Assembly (NCBI GenBank): GCA_050180895.1
Contig: JBFXDS010000002.1
Location: 1 to 64,000 of the forward strand
Direction: 5' to 3'
Length of the DNA: 64,000 bases
Source of the DNA: JBGPEQ01 sp050180895
Lineage (GTDB): Bacteria > Pseudomonadota > Alphaproteobacteria > Dongiales > Dongiaceae
Each line of letters opens with the position of its first letter. The first letter of the stretch is position 1. Shown here piece after piece: positions 33,671-42,801 of this stretch. The translations under genes and the position numbers were made by a program. The notes under the pieces are model-generated. The model had not been told where the DNA came from. It worked only from the letters and a program-made list of their open reading frames with translations, and made no database searches.

Positions 33671-34996
33671 TCAGAAGAACCGGTTCTTCGGTCGTGGCAG
33701 GCCGAGATTCTCGCGCAGGGTCGTGCCCTCGTAGGCGCGACGGAAGAGGCCGCGGCGCTGCAGCTCCGGCACCACGCGGTCGACGAAGTCGTCGAGCCCG
33801 CCCGGCAGGAAGGGAAACATGACGTTGAAGCCGTCGCAGCCGCGGGTCTCCAGCCACTCCTCCATCTGGTCGGCGATCATGGCGGGCGTGCCGATCATCT
33901 CCAGCGTGCCGTAGCTGCCGCCGACATACTGGGCGAGCTGGCGGACGGTCATGCTCTCGCGCCTGGCCATGTCGATCAGCTTCTGCCGCGCGCTCTTGCT
34001 CGCGTTGGTCTCGGGGATCTCCGGCAGCGGGCCGTCGAGATCGGCGCCGGAGATGTCGTGGCCGAGCTGGACCGAGAGCGAGGCGATGCCGCTGTCGGGA
34101 TGCACGAACCCGTCGAGCCGCGCCTTCTTCCCGCGCGCCTCGGCCAGGGTCTCGCCGACCACGACGAAGGCGCCGGGCAGGATCTTCAGATGCTCGGGAT
34201 CGCGCCCGAGCGCCGCCATGCGGCCCTTCACGTCGGCGTAGAAGCGGCGGGCGTCGGCCAGGTTGTTCTGGCTGCCGAAGACGACCTCCGCCGTCTCCGC
34301 CGCGATCTGGCGGCCGGCCTCGGAGGCGCCGGCCTGCACGATGACCGGCCAGCCCTGCACGGGGCGGGCGATGTTCAGCGGCCCGCGGACGGCGAAATGC
34401 GCGCCCTCGTGCGCCAGAACATGCAGCTTATCGGGGTCGAAGTAGATGCCGGCCTCGACGTCGCGGATGAAGGCGTCGTCCGCCCAGCTGTCCCACAGGC
34501 CGGTGACGACGTCGAAGAACTCGCGGGCGCGGCGGTAGCGCTCGCCATGCTCGACATGCTCGTCGAGGCCGAAGTTCAGCGCCGCCTGCGGATTGGCGGT
34601 GGTGACGAGATTCCAGCCGGCGCGGCCGCCGCTCAGATGGTCCAGCGAGGCGAACTTGCGGGCGACGTGGTAGGGCTGCTCGTAGGTGGTGGAGGCGGTG
34701 GCGATCAGCCCGAGATGCTCGGTCACGCCGGCCAGCGCCGCCAGCAGGGTGAGCGGCTCGAAGGAGGTGACGGTGGCGCTGCGCTTCAGCGCCGCCATGG
34801 GCATGTTGAGCACGGCCAGGTGATCGGCGAGGAAGATCGCGTCGAAGCGGCCGCGCTCCAGCGTCTGGGCGAAGCGCGTGTAGTGCCGGATGTTGAAGTT
34901 CGCGTCCGGGAAGGCGCCGGGATAGCGCCAGGCGCCGGTATGGATGCTGACCGGCCGCATGAAGGCGCCGAGACGCAACTGGCGCGACGTGTCCAT
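33671..34996 (-). CDS. LLM-class FMN-dependent monooxygenase (NtaA/DszA/SnaA-like)
   Basis: This 441-residue flavin monooxygenase shows ARKFASLDHLSGGRAGWNLVTT, the signature of the nitrilotriacetate monooxygenase subgroup, and early motifs FARTLERGRFDAIFLADH-like (FAQTLERGRFDAIFLAD). It uses FMNH2 from a separate reductase; no reductase gene is adjacent. Likely substrates are chelators, sulfur compounds or siderophore-like molecules. ATG 34996 has AAGAGG close upstream. It follows a LysR gene on the same strand by 43 bases, so that regulator is a good candidate for controlling it. Confidence 0.88.
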   Translation of the reverse strand: MDTSRQLRLGAFMRPVSIHTGAWRYPGAFPDANFNIRHYTRFAQTLERGRFDAIFLADHLAVLNMPMAALKRSATVTSFEPLTLLAALAGVTEHLGLIATASTTYEQPYHVARKFASLDHLSGGRAGWNLVTTANPQAALNFGLDEHVEHGERYRRAREFFDVVTGLWDSWADDAFIRDVEAGIYFDPDKLHVLAHEGAHFAVRGPLNIARPVQGWPVIVQAGASEAGRQIAAETAEVVFGSQNNLADARRFYADVKGRMAALGRDPEHLKILPGAFVVVGETLAEARGKKARLDGFVHPDSGIASLSVQLGHDISGADLDGPLPEIPETNASKSARQKLIDMARRESMTVRQLAQYVGGSYGTLEMIGTPAMIADQMEEWLETRGCDGFNVMFPFLPGGLDDFVDRVVPELQRRGLFRRAYEGTTLRENLGLPRPKNRFF

Positions 34997-35039
34997 CACC
35001 TCTTTCTTGTTCCGTTTGGTCCGGCGGCGCAACTTAGAT

Positions 35040-35999
35040 TCATTGCGGGTCCGCCCTCGATTTCTTTGACGTGCCCATCCACTCGGGCCGCGCCGCCCAG
35101 GGCGCGGCGGCGAAGCGGGCGGCGAGAAAGTCCATCAGCACCTGGACGCGCGCCGGGCGCAGGCTGCTCGGCGGCGTCACCAGGTGAATGGCGATGGCCG
35201 GCGGGGACCAGTCGGGCATGGCGGTCTCCAGTTCGCCGGCCGCCAGCTCGCGCCACACCAGGAATTCCGGCTGCAGGGCGAGGCCGAGGCCGGCGCGCAG
35301 CGCCGGCGCCAACGCGTCGGCGTTGTTGACGCGCAACGGGCTGGGAACGCTGACGGCATATTCGCCCTGGCGCTCGTGAAAGAACCGCCACGCGTCGCGC
35401 GAGCGGCCGTAGGTGTAGAAGAGGGCGCGGTGGGCGCCCAGTTCCTTCGGGTGCTTCGGGCGGCCGTGGCGCGCGAAATAGGCCGGCGACCCCACCAGCA
35501 GGACGCGTACGCCGCACAGGCGCCGGGCAAGCAGCGATGAATCCACCAGGGTGGCGATGCGGAGCGCGAGGTCGAAATTCTCGCTCACGAGATCGACCTG
35601 CCGATCGCTGAAATCGAGCTCGAGGGAGACGTCGGGATAGAGAGCGAAGAAGTCCGGCAGCGCCGGCGCCAGATGGGCGAGGCCGAACGACATCGGCGCG
35701 GCCAGGCGGACGAGGCCGCGCGGCGTCGCCGACTGTTCCCGCGCCTCGGCCTCGACCGCCTCTCCCTCGGACAGGATGCGCTCCGCCCGCGTCAGGGCGA
35801 GGCGGCCGCTCTCGGTCAGGGAGAAGCGCCGGGAGGTGCGATGGAACAGCGGCGTCGCGAGGCTGGCCTCCAGACGGCTCACCGCCTTCGACACCGTGGC
35901 CTTCGACAGGCCCAGTTCCTCCGCCGCGCGCGAGAAGGAGCCGGCGGCGGCGATCTTCGCGAAGATGGCCCAGGCCTCGAAATCGGGAAGGCGGTGCAT
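35040..35999 (-). CDS. LysR-family transcription regulator
   Basis: The 319-residue LTTR begins DFEAWAIFAKIAAAGSFSRAAEELGLSKATVSKAV (HTH, residues ~6-40) followed by LFHRTSRRFSLTESG. The effector domain is of the CrgA/DmlR-like subgroup. It is divergent from pirin (125 bases) and immediately upstream of the monooxygenase. A palindrome just before its start (36004-36024) may be its own operator. Pirin is very often next to such LTTRs. Confidence 0.92.
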   Translation of the reverse strand: MHRLPDFEAWAIFAKIAAAGSFSRAAEELGLSKATVSKAVSRLEASLATPLFHRTSRRFSLTESGRLALTRAERILSEGEAVEAEAREQSATPRGLVRLAAPMSFGLAHLAPALPDFFALYPDVSLELDFSDRQVDLVSENFDLALRIATLVDSSLLARRLCGVRVLLVGSPAYFARHGRPKHPKELGAHRALFYTYGRSRDAWRFFHERQGEYAVSVPSPLRVNNADALAPALRAGLGLALQPEFLVWRELAAGELETAMPDWSPPAIAIHLVTPPSSLRPARVQVLMDFLAARFAAAPWAARPEWMGTSKKSRADPQ

Positions 36000-36003
36000 G
36001 AAA

Positions 36004-36024
36004 ATGGAAACAATAAGTTTCGAT
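36004..36024. promoter_or_regulatory. Palindrome in the LysR/pirin intergenic region
   Basis: ATgGAAAC-AATAA-GTTTCgAT is a near-perfect dyad in the AT-rich spacer 36000-36060, four bases upstream of the LysR start codon. Size and position fit a LysR-type recognition site with autoregulation, but this is only from symmetry. Confidence 0.5.
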
Positions 36025-36123
36025 AATTTCTATTTTCATATCGATCCACATCGCCCATTGTCAAGCCATCACCAGAACGCGTGGCCCGGCCGGGATGACG
36101 GCGGGCCGACAGGAAGAGCCAAC

Positions 36124-36822
36124 ATGATCGAACGCAGACCCTTCGACAGCCTCGGCGGCGCCAACCATGGCTGGCTGGACGCCAAGCATCATTTCTCCTT
36201 CGCCGAGTACCACGACCCGCAGCGCATGGGCTGGGGCTCGCTGCGGGTGTGGAACGACGACACCATCGCTCCCGAGTCCGGCTTTCCGCCGCATCCCCAT
36301 GCCGACATGGAGATCATCACCTATGTGCGCGAAGGCGCCATCACGCATCGCGACAACCAGGGCAACGAGGGCCGCACGGCGGCCGGCGACGTCCAGGTGA
36401 TGAGCGCGGGCACGGGCATCCGGCATGCCGAATACAACCTGGAGCCGGGCACGACGCGCATCTTCCAGATCTGGATCCTGCCGAACCGGCGCGGCGGTGC
36501 GCCCTCGTGGGGCGCCAAGCCCTTTCCCAAGGACGACCGGTCCGGGCGCTTCGTGACTCTCGCCAGCGGCTTCGAGGGCGACGCCGACGCGCTGCCGATC
36601 CGCACCGACGCGCGCGTGCTCGGCGCGACGCTCAAGGCCGGCGAGACTGCGGAGTACGCGCTGGGCGAGAACCGCCGCGGCTATCTCGTGCCGGCCAAGG
36701 GCGCCGTCGACCTCAATGGTGTCCGGCTCGCCGCCCGCGATGGCGCCGCCATCCGCGATGTGGCAAACATCCGCGTCACGGCGATCGACGACGCCGAACT
36801 GGTCCTCGTCGACGCCACCTAG
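36124..36822 (+). CDS. Pirin-family bicupin protein
   Basis: The 232-residue protein has the N-terminal cupin metal motif HPHADMEIITYVREG (His58, His60 and Glu region; third His in SAGTGIRHAEYN) and a second, degenerate cupin C-terminal. It resembles YhhW/YhaK-type pirins, some with quercetinase activity. ATG 36124 has AGGAAGAG upstream. It is divergent from the LysR gene, the usual arrangement. Confidence 0.9.
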   Translation: MIERRPFDSLGGANHGWLDAKHHFSFAEYHDPQRMGWGSLRVWNDDTIAPESGFPPHPHADMEIITYVREGAITHRDNQGNEGRTAAGDVQVMSAGTGIRHAEYNLEPGTTRIFQIWILPNRRGGAPSWGAKPFPKDDRSGRFVTLASGFEGDADALPIRTDARVLGATLKAGETAEYALGENRRGYLVPAKGAVDLNGVRLAARDGAAIRDVANIRVTAIDDAELVLVDAT

Positions 36823-36845
36823 AGCAAGCATCGTTGCGATCGACG

Positions 36846-36934
36846 CCGTGCGTCCTTCGACAGGCTCGGGATGAGGTTCTTTCTGTCTGTCCCAACCGCC
36901 CCTCATCCTGGGCCTGTCGGAGCACGCACGGCGG
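36846..36934. repeat. Palindromic dispersed repeat, copy A
   Basis: CCGTGCGTCCTTCGACAGG..GATGAGG is mirrored by CCTCATCCTGG..TGTCGG..CACGCACGGCGG. This is the widespread alphaproteobacterial palindrome of type TCCTTCGACA..CTCAGGATGAGG. It sits between pirin and the isochorismatase. Copy B is 0.8 kb away. Confidence 0.88.
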
Positions 36935-37011
36935 ATCATAGTGCGCTACCCCTGATGAAACCTGCATAGAGCCCACAGGCGCCTCGTCTTCTCATTCAAG
37001 GGAGAACTCTC

Positions 37012-37674
37012 ATGCCGACCGCCAAGCCGACGCCCGGCAAGACACTGTTGAACGCCCCCGACCACACGCTGATCATGATCGACTTCCAGTCGCAGATGGC
37101 GTTCGCGACGAAGTCGATCGATCCCGTCACCCTGCGCAACAACGCCGGGCTGGTGGCCAATGCCGCCCGGGTCTTCGATGTGTCCACCATCCTGACGACG
37201 GTGGCGGAGAAGAGCTTCTCCGGCCCGATGTTCGACGAGATCAAGGCGGCCTTCCCAAAGGCGAAGATGCTCGACCGCACGAGCATGAACACCTGGGAGG
37301 ACAAGAACGTCATCGAGGAGGTGAACCGCATCGGCAAGAGCCGCGTCGTCATCTGCGGCCTGTGGACCTCGGTCTGCATCGTCGGCCCGGCGCTGTCGGC
37401 GCTCGACCAGGGCTTCGAGGTCTATGTCATCACCGACGCCTGCGGCGACGTCTCCGACGAGGCGCACGAGCGGGCGGTGACGCGCATGGTGCAGCTCGGC
37501 GTGCGGCCGATGACCGCGCTGCAATATCTGCTGGAGCTGCAGCGCGACTGGGCGCGGAGCGCCACCTACGAGGCCACGACCGGTCTCGCCAAGACCTTCG
37601 GCGGCGCCTACGGCCTCGGCATCATCTATGCCAAGGCCATGCTCGGGGAGCATGCCAGCGAGGCCGGCGTCTGA
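37012..37674 (+). CDS. Isochorismatase-family hydrolase (YcaC-like)
   Basis: The 220-residue cysteine hydrolase has a catalytic Asp in LIMIDFQSQMAF (Asp24) and nucleophile Cys122 in GLWTSVCIVGPALSAL, followed by GFEVYVITDACGDVSDEAHERAV. The closest subgroup is YcaC-like, of unknown substrate (amide or N-carbamoyl compounds). A GGGAG site lies 7 bases before ATG 37012. It is bracketed by two copies of a palindromic repeat at 36846 and 37733. Confidence 0.88.
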   Translation: MPTAKPTPGKTLLNAPDHTLIMIDFQSQMAFATKSIDPVTLRNNAGLVANAARVFDVSTILTTVAEKSFSGPMFDEIKAAFPKAKMLDRTSMNTWEDKNVIEEVNRIGKSRVVICGLWTSVCIVGPALSALDQGFEVYVITDACGDVSDEAHERAVTRMVQLGVRPMTALQYLLELQRDWARSATYEATTGLAKTFGGAYGLGIIYAKAMLGEHASEAGV

Positions 37675-37732
37675 CGGGCGGGCGCAACTGCATCTGAGAC
37701 ACACGTTCGTTTGCCGGCGTCTCGGACGTGCG

Positions 37733-37824
37733 CCGTGCGTCCTTCGACAGGCTCAGCATGAGGAGTTTTCTTCGTGCCACCAAGATTCCACCTCATCCTG
37801 AGCTTGTCGAAGGACGCACGGCGG
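37733..37824. repeat. Palindromic dispersed repeat, copy B
   Basis: It has the same ends as copy A: CCGTGCGTCCTTCGACAGGC..ATGAGG and CCTCATCCTGAGCTTGTCGAAGG..CGCACGGCGG. Arms are nearly perfect inverted repeats around a ~30-base centre. The ORF reading through it is not a gene. Confidence 0.9.
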
Positions 37825-37910
37825 TCATGCAACGCCGCCTTTACGCCGAGCGGAAAATGATTTCGGGCGGGTGCCGCCCCTTCGGCCTAGTCGGAAAGGA
37901 GCCCGTTGAC

Positions 37911-39857
37911 ATGAGACGGTATCGACGTCGCGATGTGCTCGCTGCCGGCGCCGCCTTGACTCTCGGTCTCGGCAGCACGCCCGGCCGCGTAGGAGGAGCC
38001 GACATGCCTCCCGACCTTATTCTCACGAATGGCCGCTTCACGACGCTGGATCGGGCCAACCCGAATCCGGAAGCGGTGGCGATCGCCGGCGGCCGCTTCA
38101 GCGCGGTGGGCGACGCAGCCGACATCCTGCCGATCCGCGGCCCGGCCACCCGGGTGCTCGACCTCGGCGGCCGCCGCGCCATCCCCGGGCTGATCGACAG
38201 CCACATGCATGTGATCCGCGGCGGCCTCAACTACAACATGGAGCTGCGCTGGGACGGCGTGCCGACGCTGGCCGACGCCATGGCCATGCTCAAGCGCCAG
38301 GCCGCGGTCACGCCGCCGCCGCAATGGGTGCGCGTGGTCGGCGGCTTCAGCGAGCACCAGTTCGCGGAGAAGCGCCTGCCGACCCTCGACGAGATCAACG
38401 CGGCGGCGCCGGAGACGCCGGTCTTCATCCTGCATCTCTACGACCGCGCGCTGCTGAACCGTGCGGCGCTGCGGGCGGCGGGCTATACCCGGGACACGCC
38501 GAACCCGTTGGGCGGCGAGATCGCGCGTGACGCGGCCGGCGAGCCGACGGGCCTGCTGCTGGCGAAGCCGAACGCGCTCATCCTCTACAGCACGCTGGCC
38601 AAGGGGCCGAAGCTGCCGCCGGAGCAGCAGCTCAACTCCACGCGCCACTTCATGCGCGAGCTGAACCGGCTGGGCGTCACCGGCGTCATCGACGCCGGCG
38701 GCGGGTTCCAGAACTATCCCGACGACTACGCCATCATCGAGAAGCTGCATGCCGACGGCCTGCTGACCCTGCGCATCGCCTACAACCTCTTCACCCAGAA
38801 GGCGGGGGAGGAGCTGGCCGATTTCACCCGCTGGACCGGCATGGTGCGGCCGGGCCAGGGCGACGACCTCTATCGCGCCAACGGCGCCGGCGAGATGCTG
38901 GTGTTCTCGGCCGCCGACTTCGAGGACTTCCGCGAGCCGCGCCCGGACATGCCGGCGACGATGGAGGGCGAGCTCGAGCGGGTGGTGCGGCTGCTGGCGG
39001 AGAACCGGTGGCCGTGGCGCCTGCACGCGACCTACGACGAGACCATCGGCCGGGCGCTCGACGTCTTCGAGCGCGTCAACCGCGACGTGCCGTTCGGCGG
39101 CCTGCACTGGTTCTTCGACCATGCGGAGACGATCAGCCCGCGCAACATCGACCGCGTCGCGGCGCTCGGCGGCGGCATCGCCGTGCAGCACCGCATGACC
39201 TATCAGGGCGAGTACTTCATCGAGCGCTACGGCGCCAAGGCGGCCGAGACTACGCCGCCGATCGCGCGCATGCTGGCGGCGGGCCTGCCGGTCGGCGCCG
39301 GCACCGACGCGACGCGGGTGGCGAGCTACAATCCCTGGGTGTCGCTGGCCTGGCTCGTCACCGGCAAGACCGTGGGCGGCACCCGGCTCTATCCGCCGGC
39401 GAACCGCCTCGACCGCGAGCAGGCGCTGCAGCTGTGGACCGAATCCAATGCCTGGTTCTCGACCGAGCAGAGCAAGAAGGGACGCATCGCCGTCGGCGAG
39501 CTCGCCGATCTCGCGGTCCTGTCCGGCGATTATTTCACGGTGCCGGAGGACGACATCGCGCATCTGTCCGCGGTGCTGACCCTGCTGGGCGGCCAGCCGG
39601 TGCATGGCGTGGGCGACTTCGCCGGCCTCGCGCCGCCCTTGCCGCCGGCTGCGCCGGACTGGGCGCCGGTGCGCAGCTTCGGCGGCTACCAGGACCGCGC
39701 CGCGGGCACCGTGCTTCAGCGTCACGCGGTGGCCCGCGGCGGCAGTCCCTGCGCCGTCCACGGCCACGATCATGCGCGCGCCTGGACCGCGGCCGTGCCG
39801 GCGGCCGACAGCCGCAGCTTCTGGGGCGCGCTGGGCTGCGCCTGCTGGGCCGTGTGA
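37911..39857 (+). CDS. Exported amidohydrolase (YtcJ-like, amidohydrolase_3)
   Basis: The 648-residue protein has an N-terminal twin-Arg-like signal (RRYRRRDVLAAGAALTLGLG). The metal-dependent hydrolase core includes GLIDSHMHVIRGG (metal His), LHATYDETIG, HWFFDHAETI and GAGTDATRVASYNPW. Family members hydrolyse N-acyl or formyl amides; the substrate is unknown. ATG 37911 has AAAGGAG 9 bases upstream. The C-terminal ~70 residues (SRSFWGALGCACWAV end) go beyond the usual YtcJ fold. The next gene starts one base after its stop. Confidence 0.85.
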   Translation: MRRYRRRDVLAAGAALTLGLGSTPGRVGGADMPPDLILTNGRFTTLDRANPNPEAVAIAGGRFSAVGDAADILPIRGPATRVLDLGGRRAIPGLIDSHMHVIRGGLNYNMELRWDGVPTLADAMAMLKRQAAVTPPPQWVRVVGGFSEHQFAEKRLPTLDEINAAAPETPVFILHLYDRALLNRAALRAAGYTRDTPNPLGGEIARDAAGEPTGLLLAKPNALILYSTLAKGPKLPPEQQLNSTRHFMRELNRLGVTGVIDAGGGFQNYPDDYAIIEKLHADGLLTLRIAYNLFTQKAGEELADFTRWTGMVRPGQGDDLYRANGAGEMLVFSAADFEDFREPRPDMPATMEGELERVVRLLAENRWPWRLHATYDETIGRALDVFERVNRDVPFGGLHWFFDHAETISPRNIDRVAALGGGIAVQHRMTYQGEYFIERYGAKAAETTPPIARMLAAGLPVGAGTDATRVASYNPWVSLAWLVTGKTVGGTRLYPPANRLDREQALQLWTESNAWFSTEQSKKGRIAVGELADLAVLSGDYFTVPEDDIAHLSAVLTLLGGQPVHGVGDFAGLAPPLPPAAPDWAPVRSFGGYQDRAAGTVLQRHAVARGGSPCAVHGHDHARAWTAAVPAADSRSFWGALGCACWAV

Positions 39858-39858
39858 G

Positions 39859-40575
39859 ATGGCGGCGGCATCCTCCGCCGCTGCGCCCGCCGCCGCCGCC
39901 AGGGAGACGCGCGGTGCGGCCGCGACGGGGGCGCTGCTGGCCTTCACGGCCGGCTTCGTCGACACCTGCGGGTTCATCGCGCTGTTCGGCCTGTTCACCG
40001 CGCATGTAACCGGCAACTTCGTCCTGATCGGCGCCGCCATCGCCGAGTCTCACCAGGGTCTCATCGGCAAGCTGCTGGCCCTGCCGGTCTTCGTCTCCGT
40101 CGTCGCGGCGACCCACCTGTTCGTCCAGCGCCGCCAACGCCGGAACAGGACCGCCGCGCGCCCGGTGCTCGTCGGGCAGATCGTCTTCCTGGCCCTGTTC
40201 CTGCTGGCGGGGGTGGCGGCGTCGCCCTTTGCGAACGCGGACGCGCCGCTGGCGATCGCCGCAGGCATGCTCGGCGTCGCCGCCATGGCGATCCAGAACG
40301 CGGCGTCGCGAACGGTGTTCGCGAGCCTGTCGCCGACCACGGTGATGACCGGCAACGTCACGCAGATCGTCATCGACCTGGTCGATCTCATGGGCAACGC
40401 CGCCGCCGCCGAGGGAACGCGCGCGCGCCTGGGCAAGATGGGAGCGGCCGTGGCGGCCTTCGCGGTCGGCGCGCTCGGCGCCGGCTTCGGCTACGTGGCG
40501 GCCGGCTTCTGGTGCCTGGCGGTTCCCATCCTCGCGGTGGCTGTCGTGCTCGTCCGCCAGGCCCGAGCGAGATAG
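39859..40575 (+). CDS. YoaK/DUF1275 membrane protein
   Basis: The 238-residue polytopic protein carries FTAGFVDTCGFIALFGLFTAHVTGNFV (cited only as the VDTxGF..TAHVTGN motif of DUF1275) and MAIQNAASRTVFASLSPTTVMTGN. It has six predicted membrane segments. ATG 39859 follows the amidohydrolase stop by one base, so translation is coupled. Family function is unknown, possibly a transporter; context suggests a role with the amidohydrolase. Confidence 0.85.
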   Translation: MAAASSAAAPAAAARETRGAAATGALLAFTAGFVDTCGFIALFGLFTAHVTGNFVLIGAAIAESHQGLIGKLLALPVFVSVVAATHLFVQRRQRRNRTAARPVLVGQIVFLALFLLAGVAASPFANADAPLAIAAGMLGVAAMAIQNAASRTVFASLSPTTVMTGNVTQIVIDLVDLMGNAAAAEGTRARLGKMGAAVAAFAVGALGAGFGYVAAGFWCLAVPILAVAVVLVRQARAR

Positions 40576-40667
40576 CTCGCGGTCGCGAACCCGCCGGCTA
40601 CGATCATCGAATCGAGGGGGCCGATGCTACCGGATGCCCGCGCCGGCATCAGCGCGGGCGAAGGCAT

Positions 40668-41030
40668 TCAGGCGGCGATGTCGAAGTGGTCCGAGGTCTT
40701 GGAGGCGTCCAGCGTGATCGACAGCTGCAGTTCGCCGTTCAGGACCTGCACCGATTTTGCCGCGCGCCGCGGCAGGGGCACGCCGATGGAGCCGCAGTAG
40801 TAGGCCAGGGCCTGCACGAGGCGCTCGCCCGAGAAGACATAGCGGCTGGATCCGGCGCCGCCGTCGCCGCGGACGATCTCCGCGGTCACCGACGACGACA
40901 TGCCGTCGATGGCCAGGCTTTCGAACGGATCGGCGGGCAGCGGCTTGTTCTCGACGACGGCGGCGAACTGACGGAGGGCCAGCAGGGACTCGCCGAGAGC
41001 AAAGGTGATGACGCGGTTCTCGCGTGGCAT
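40668..41030 (-). CDS. Conserved hypothetical protein
   Basis: The 120-residue cytosolic protein starts MPRENRVITFALGESLLALRQ with an excellent AAGGAGG site. No family was recognised. It contains SSVTAEIVRGDGGAGSSRYVFSGERLVQALAYYC, summarised here as a mixed beta/alpha pattern, and ends in KTSDHFDIAA. It lies alone, divergent from the Crp/Fnr gene at 41205. Confidence 0.7.
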   Translation of the reverse strand: MPRENRVITFALGESLLALRQFAAVVENKPLPADPFESLAIDGMSSSVTAEIVRGDGGAGSSRYVFSGERLVQALAYYCGSIGVPLPRRAAKSVQVLNGELQLSITLDASKTSDHFDIAA

Positions 41031-41204
41031 GAGGGCCTCCTTTTTGGTTCGCCAAGGGGGAGGATAGGTATAGAAGCTTCCCAGTGGCCTAAGAAGCTTG
41101 GTTAACGCGCCGTTTTCCAAAGATTTTCACAGGTAGGGCGCGGGGACGGGGCGGCTTCCCGGGCGTCTCGGGGAACCATCGCCGCTATCCGGCATTTATT
41201 CGAA

Positions 41205-41948
41205 ATGCAATGGTATCTCGATCCCGCGGACGGGGCCGGCAGCTATCTCATATCTAGGAATAGGTTCCTTGTAGCCCTGCATCCGGAAGACCTGAGACGA
41301 ATCGAGCCGCACCTCGAGGAGGTGCGGCTGGACAGCGGCGCGATCCTGGTCGATGCCGACGAGCCGATCACGCATGCCTACTTTCCGCACGATGCCATGG
41401 TGTCGCTGGTCTCGGTGATGGAGGACGGCAGCACCGCCGAGACGGCGACGATCGGGCGCGAGGGGCTGACGGGGTTCGGCGGCTTGCTCGATCGCGATAC
41501 CGCCTTCAACCGGCATGTGGTGCAGGTGCCCGGACAGGCGGCGCGCATCGAGTTCATGAAGATGCGCCACGCAATCCAGGGATCGGGCAACCTGCGGCAT
41601 GTGCTCTCCTGCTACACGCAGGCGCTCTTCGCGCAGACGCTCCAGTCCGTCGCCTGCAACGGGCTGCATAGCCTCGAAGCGCGCTGCAGCCGCTGGCTGT
41701 TGATGACTCACGACCGGGTCGGCAAGGACCACTTTGCCCTGACGCAGGAGTTTCTGGCGGAGATGCTCGGCGTGCACCGGTCGACCGTGACGGTCACCGC
41801 ACAGATGCTGCAGCAGCGCGGTGCGATCCGCTACCGGCGGGGCGTGGTCAGCATCCTCGACCGGCGAGAGCTGGAGAACACGGCGTGCGAGTGCTATCGC
41901 ACCGTCCGCCGCGCCTTCGAACGACTGCTGCCGCTGACCTTCGCGTAA
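41205..41948 (+). CDS. Crp/Fnr-family regulator with variant sensor domain
   Basis: The 247-residue protein has an N-terminal cupin-like sensor with AYFPHDAMVSLVSVMEDGSTAETATIGREGLTG (region ~62-94) that replaces the cNMP phosphate cassette, a subgroup common in alphaproteobacteria. The C-terminal HTH has LTQEFLAEMLGVHRSTVTVTAQML. Its ligand is unknown. It is convergent with the HisKA_2 kinase gene (nine bases) and clustered with a response regulator, so this is a small signalling patch. Confidence 0.88.
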   Translation: MQWYLDPADGAGSYLISRNRFLVALHPEDLRRIEPHLEEVRLDSGAILVDADEPITHAYFPHDAMVSLVSVMEDGSTAETATIGREGLTGFGGLLDRDTAFNRHVVQVPGQAARIEFMKMRHAIQGSGNLRHVLSCYTQALFAQTLQSVACNGLHSLEARCSRWLLMTHDRVGKDHFALTQEFLAEMLGVHRSTVTVTAQMLQQRGAIRYRRGVVSILDRRELENTACECYRTVRRAFERLLPLTFA

Positions 41949-41957
41949 GGCGCCGCG

Positions 41958-42647
41958 TCAGCCCCGTTCCACCGCGAACCGCAGCCGCACCGCCGTGCCG
42001 CCGCCGGCGGGGCCGTGCGACACCTGTGCGCCGATCTGCGCGGCCAGGATCTTGATCAAGGTCTGGCCGATCGACACCCGCCGCGGCTCGTCGCGCATGC
42101 CGATGCCGTCGTCCTGTACGGTCACCTCGATCCATGGCGGCTCGCGCTCCTGCAGCGCGATGCTGACGGTGCCGCTGCGGCCGTCGGGAAAGGCGTGCTT
42201 GTACGCGTTGGTGACAAGTTCGTTGACGATCAGCGCCAGCGCGACGGCCTTCTCCGCGGGAACGGTCAGGCTCTCGACGGCGAGCCGGATTTCGATGCGC
42301 CGCTCGGTCAACAGCGGCTGCCACAGCCCGACCTGCTCCTGCAGATAGGTGGCGAAATCGGTGTCGGCGCCTTCGGTGTCGAGGTGCCGCTGCAGCAGGC
42401 TGAGCGCGACGATATAGCTCTCCAACGCCGACAGCTGCCGGCGGGTCTCCTCGCTCTGCGTGCGCCGCATCCGCAGCCGGATCAGGCTGACGATGATCTG
42501 CAGATGGTTGAAGGCGCGGTGGCGCATCTCGACGATCTGCGTCTCGTGCTGCGCCTGCCGCGCAGCCAACTCGCCGCGGAGCCGCTCGACCTCGGCGCGA
42601 AGCTGGTCCTCGCTCCGATTCGGCTCCGTCGCCTCGATCCTCTCCAT
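41958..42647 (-). CDS. HisKA_2/HWE-type soluble histidine kinase
   Basis: The 229-residue kinase has a short N-terminal coiled coil, phosphoacceptor region EMRHRAFNHLQIIVSLI (His43), and an ATPase with VNELVTNAYKHAFP (N box), DDGIGM (G1) and GGGTAVRLRF. No sensor or membrane domain is present, so it must receive signals through a partner. The single-domain response regulator at 42802 is divergent from it, 154 bases away, and is the obvious candidate. Such kinases often work in the general stress response of alphaproteobacteria, but no phyR/ecfG is in the window. Confidence 0.88.
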   Translation of the reverse strand: MERIEATEPNRSEDQLRAEVERLRGELAARQAQHETQIVEMRHRAFNHLQIIVSLIRLRMRRTQSEETRRQLSALESYIVALSLLQRHLDTEGADTDFATYLQEQVGLWQPLLTERRIEIRLAVESLTVPAEKAVALALIVNELVTNAYKHAFPDGRSGTVSIALQEREPPWIEVTVQDDGIGMRDEPRRVSIGQTLIKILAAQIGAQVSHGPAGGGTAVRLRFAVERG

Positions 42648-42801
42648 GAGAGCCGCCCGCCCTGCCTGGCTCCGACCCCGCGATCTTAGACAGAATGGTT
42701 AACGGCGGTCTGTCAGCTTCCCGACATAGTCGGGGACCAAATCCTCGGACGTCCGGAACGGTTCGCCGCCGTGGCGGGTTGCTGCTACGGGGTGTCGAAC
42801 G

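Noticed and set aside
37728..37910. N-terminal extension of the amidohydrolase through the palindromic repeat
   Set aside because: ATG 37911 has a good ribosome site and starts the signal peptide. The upstream part is repeat sequence.
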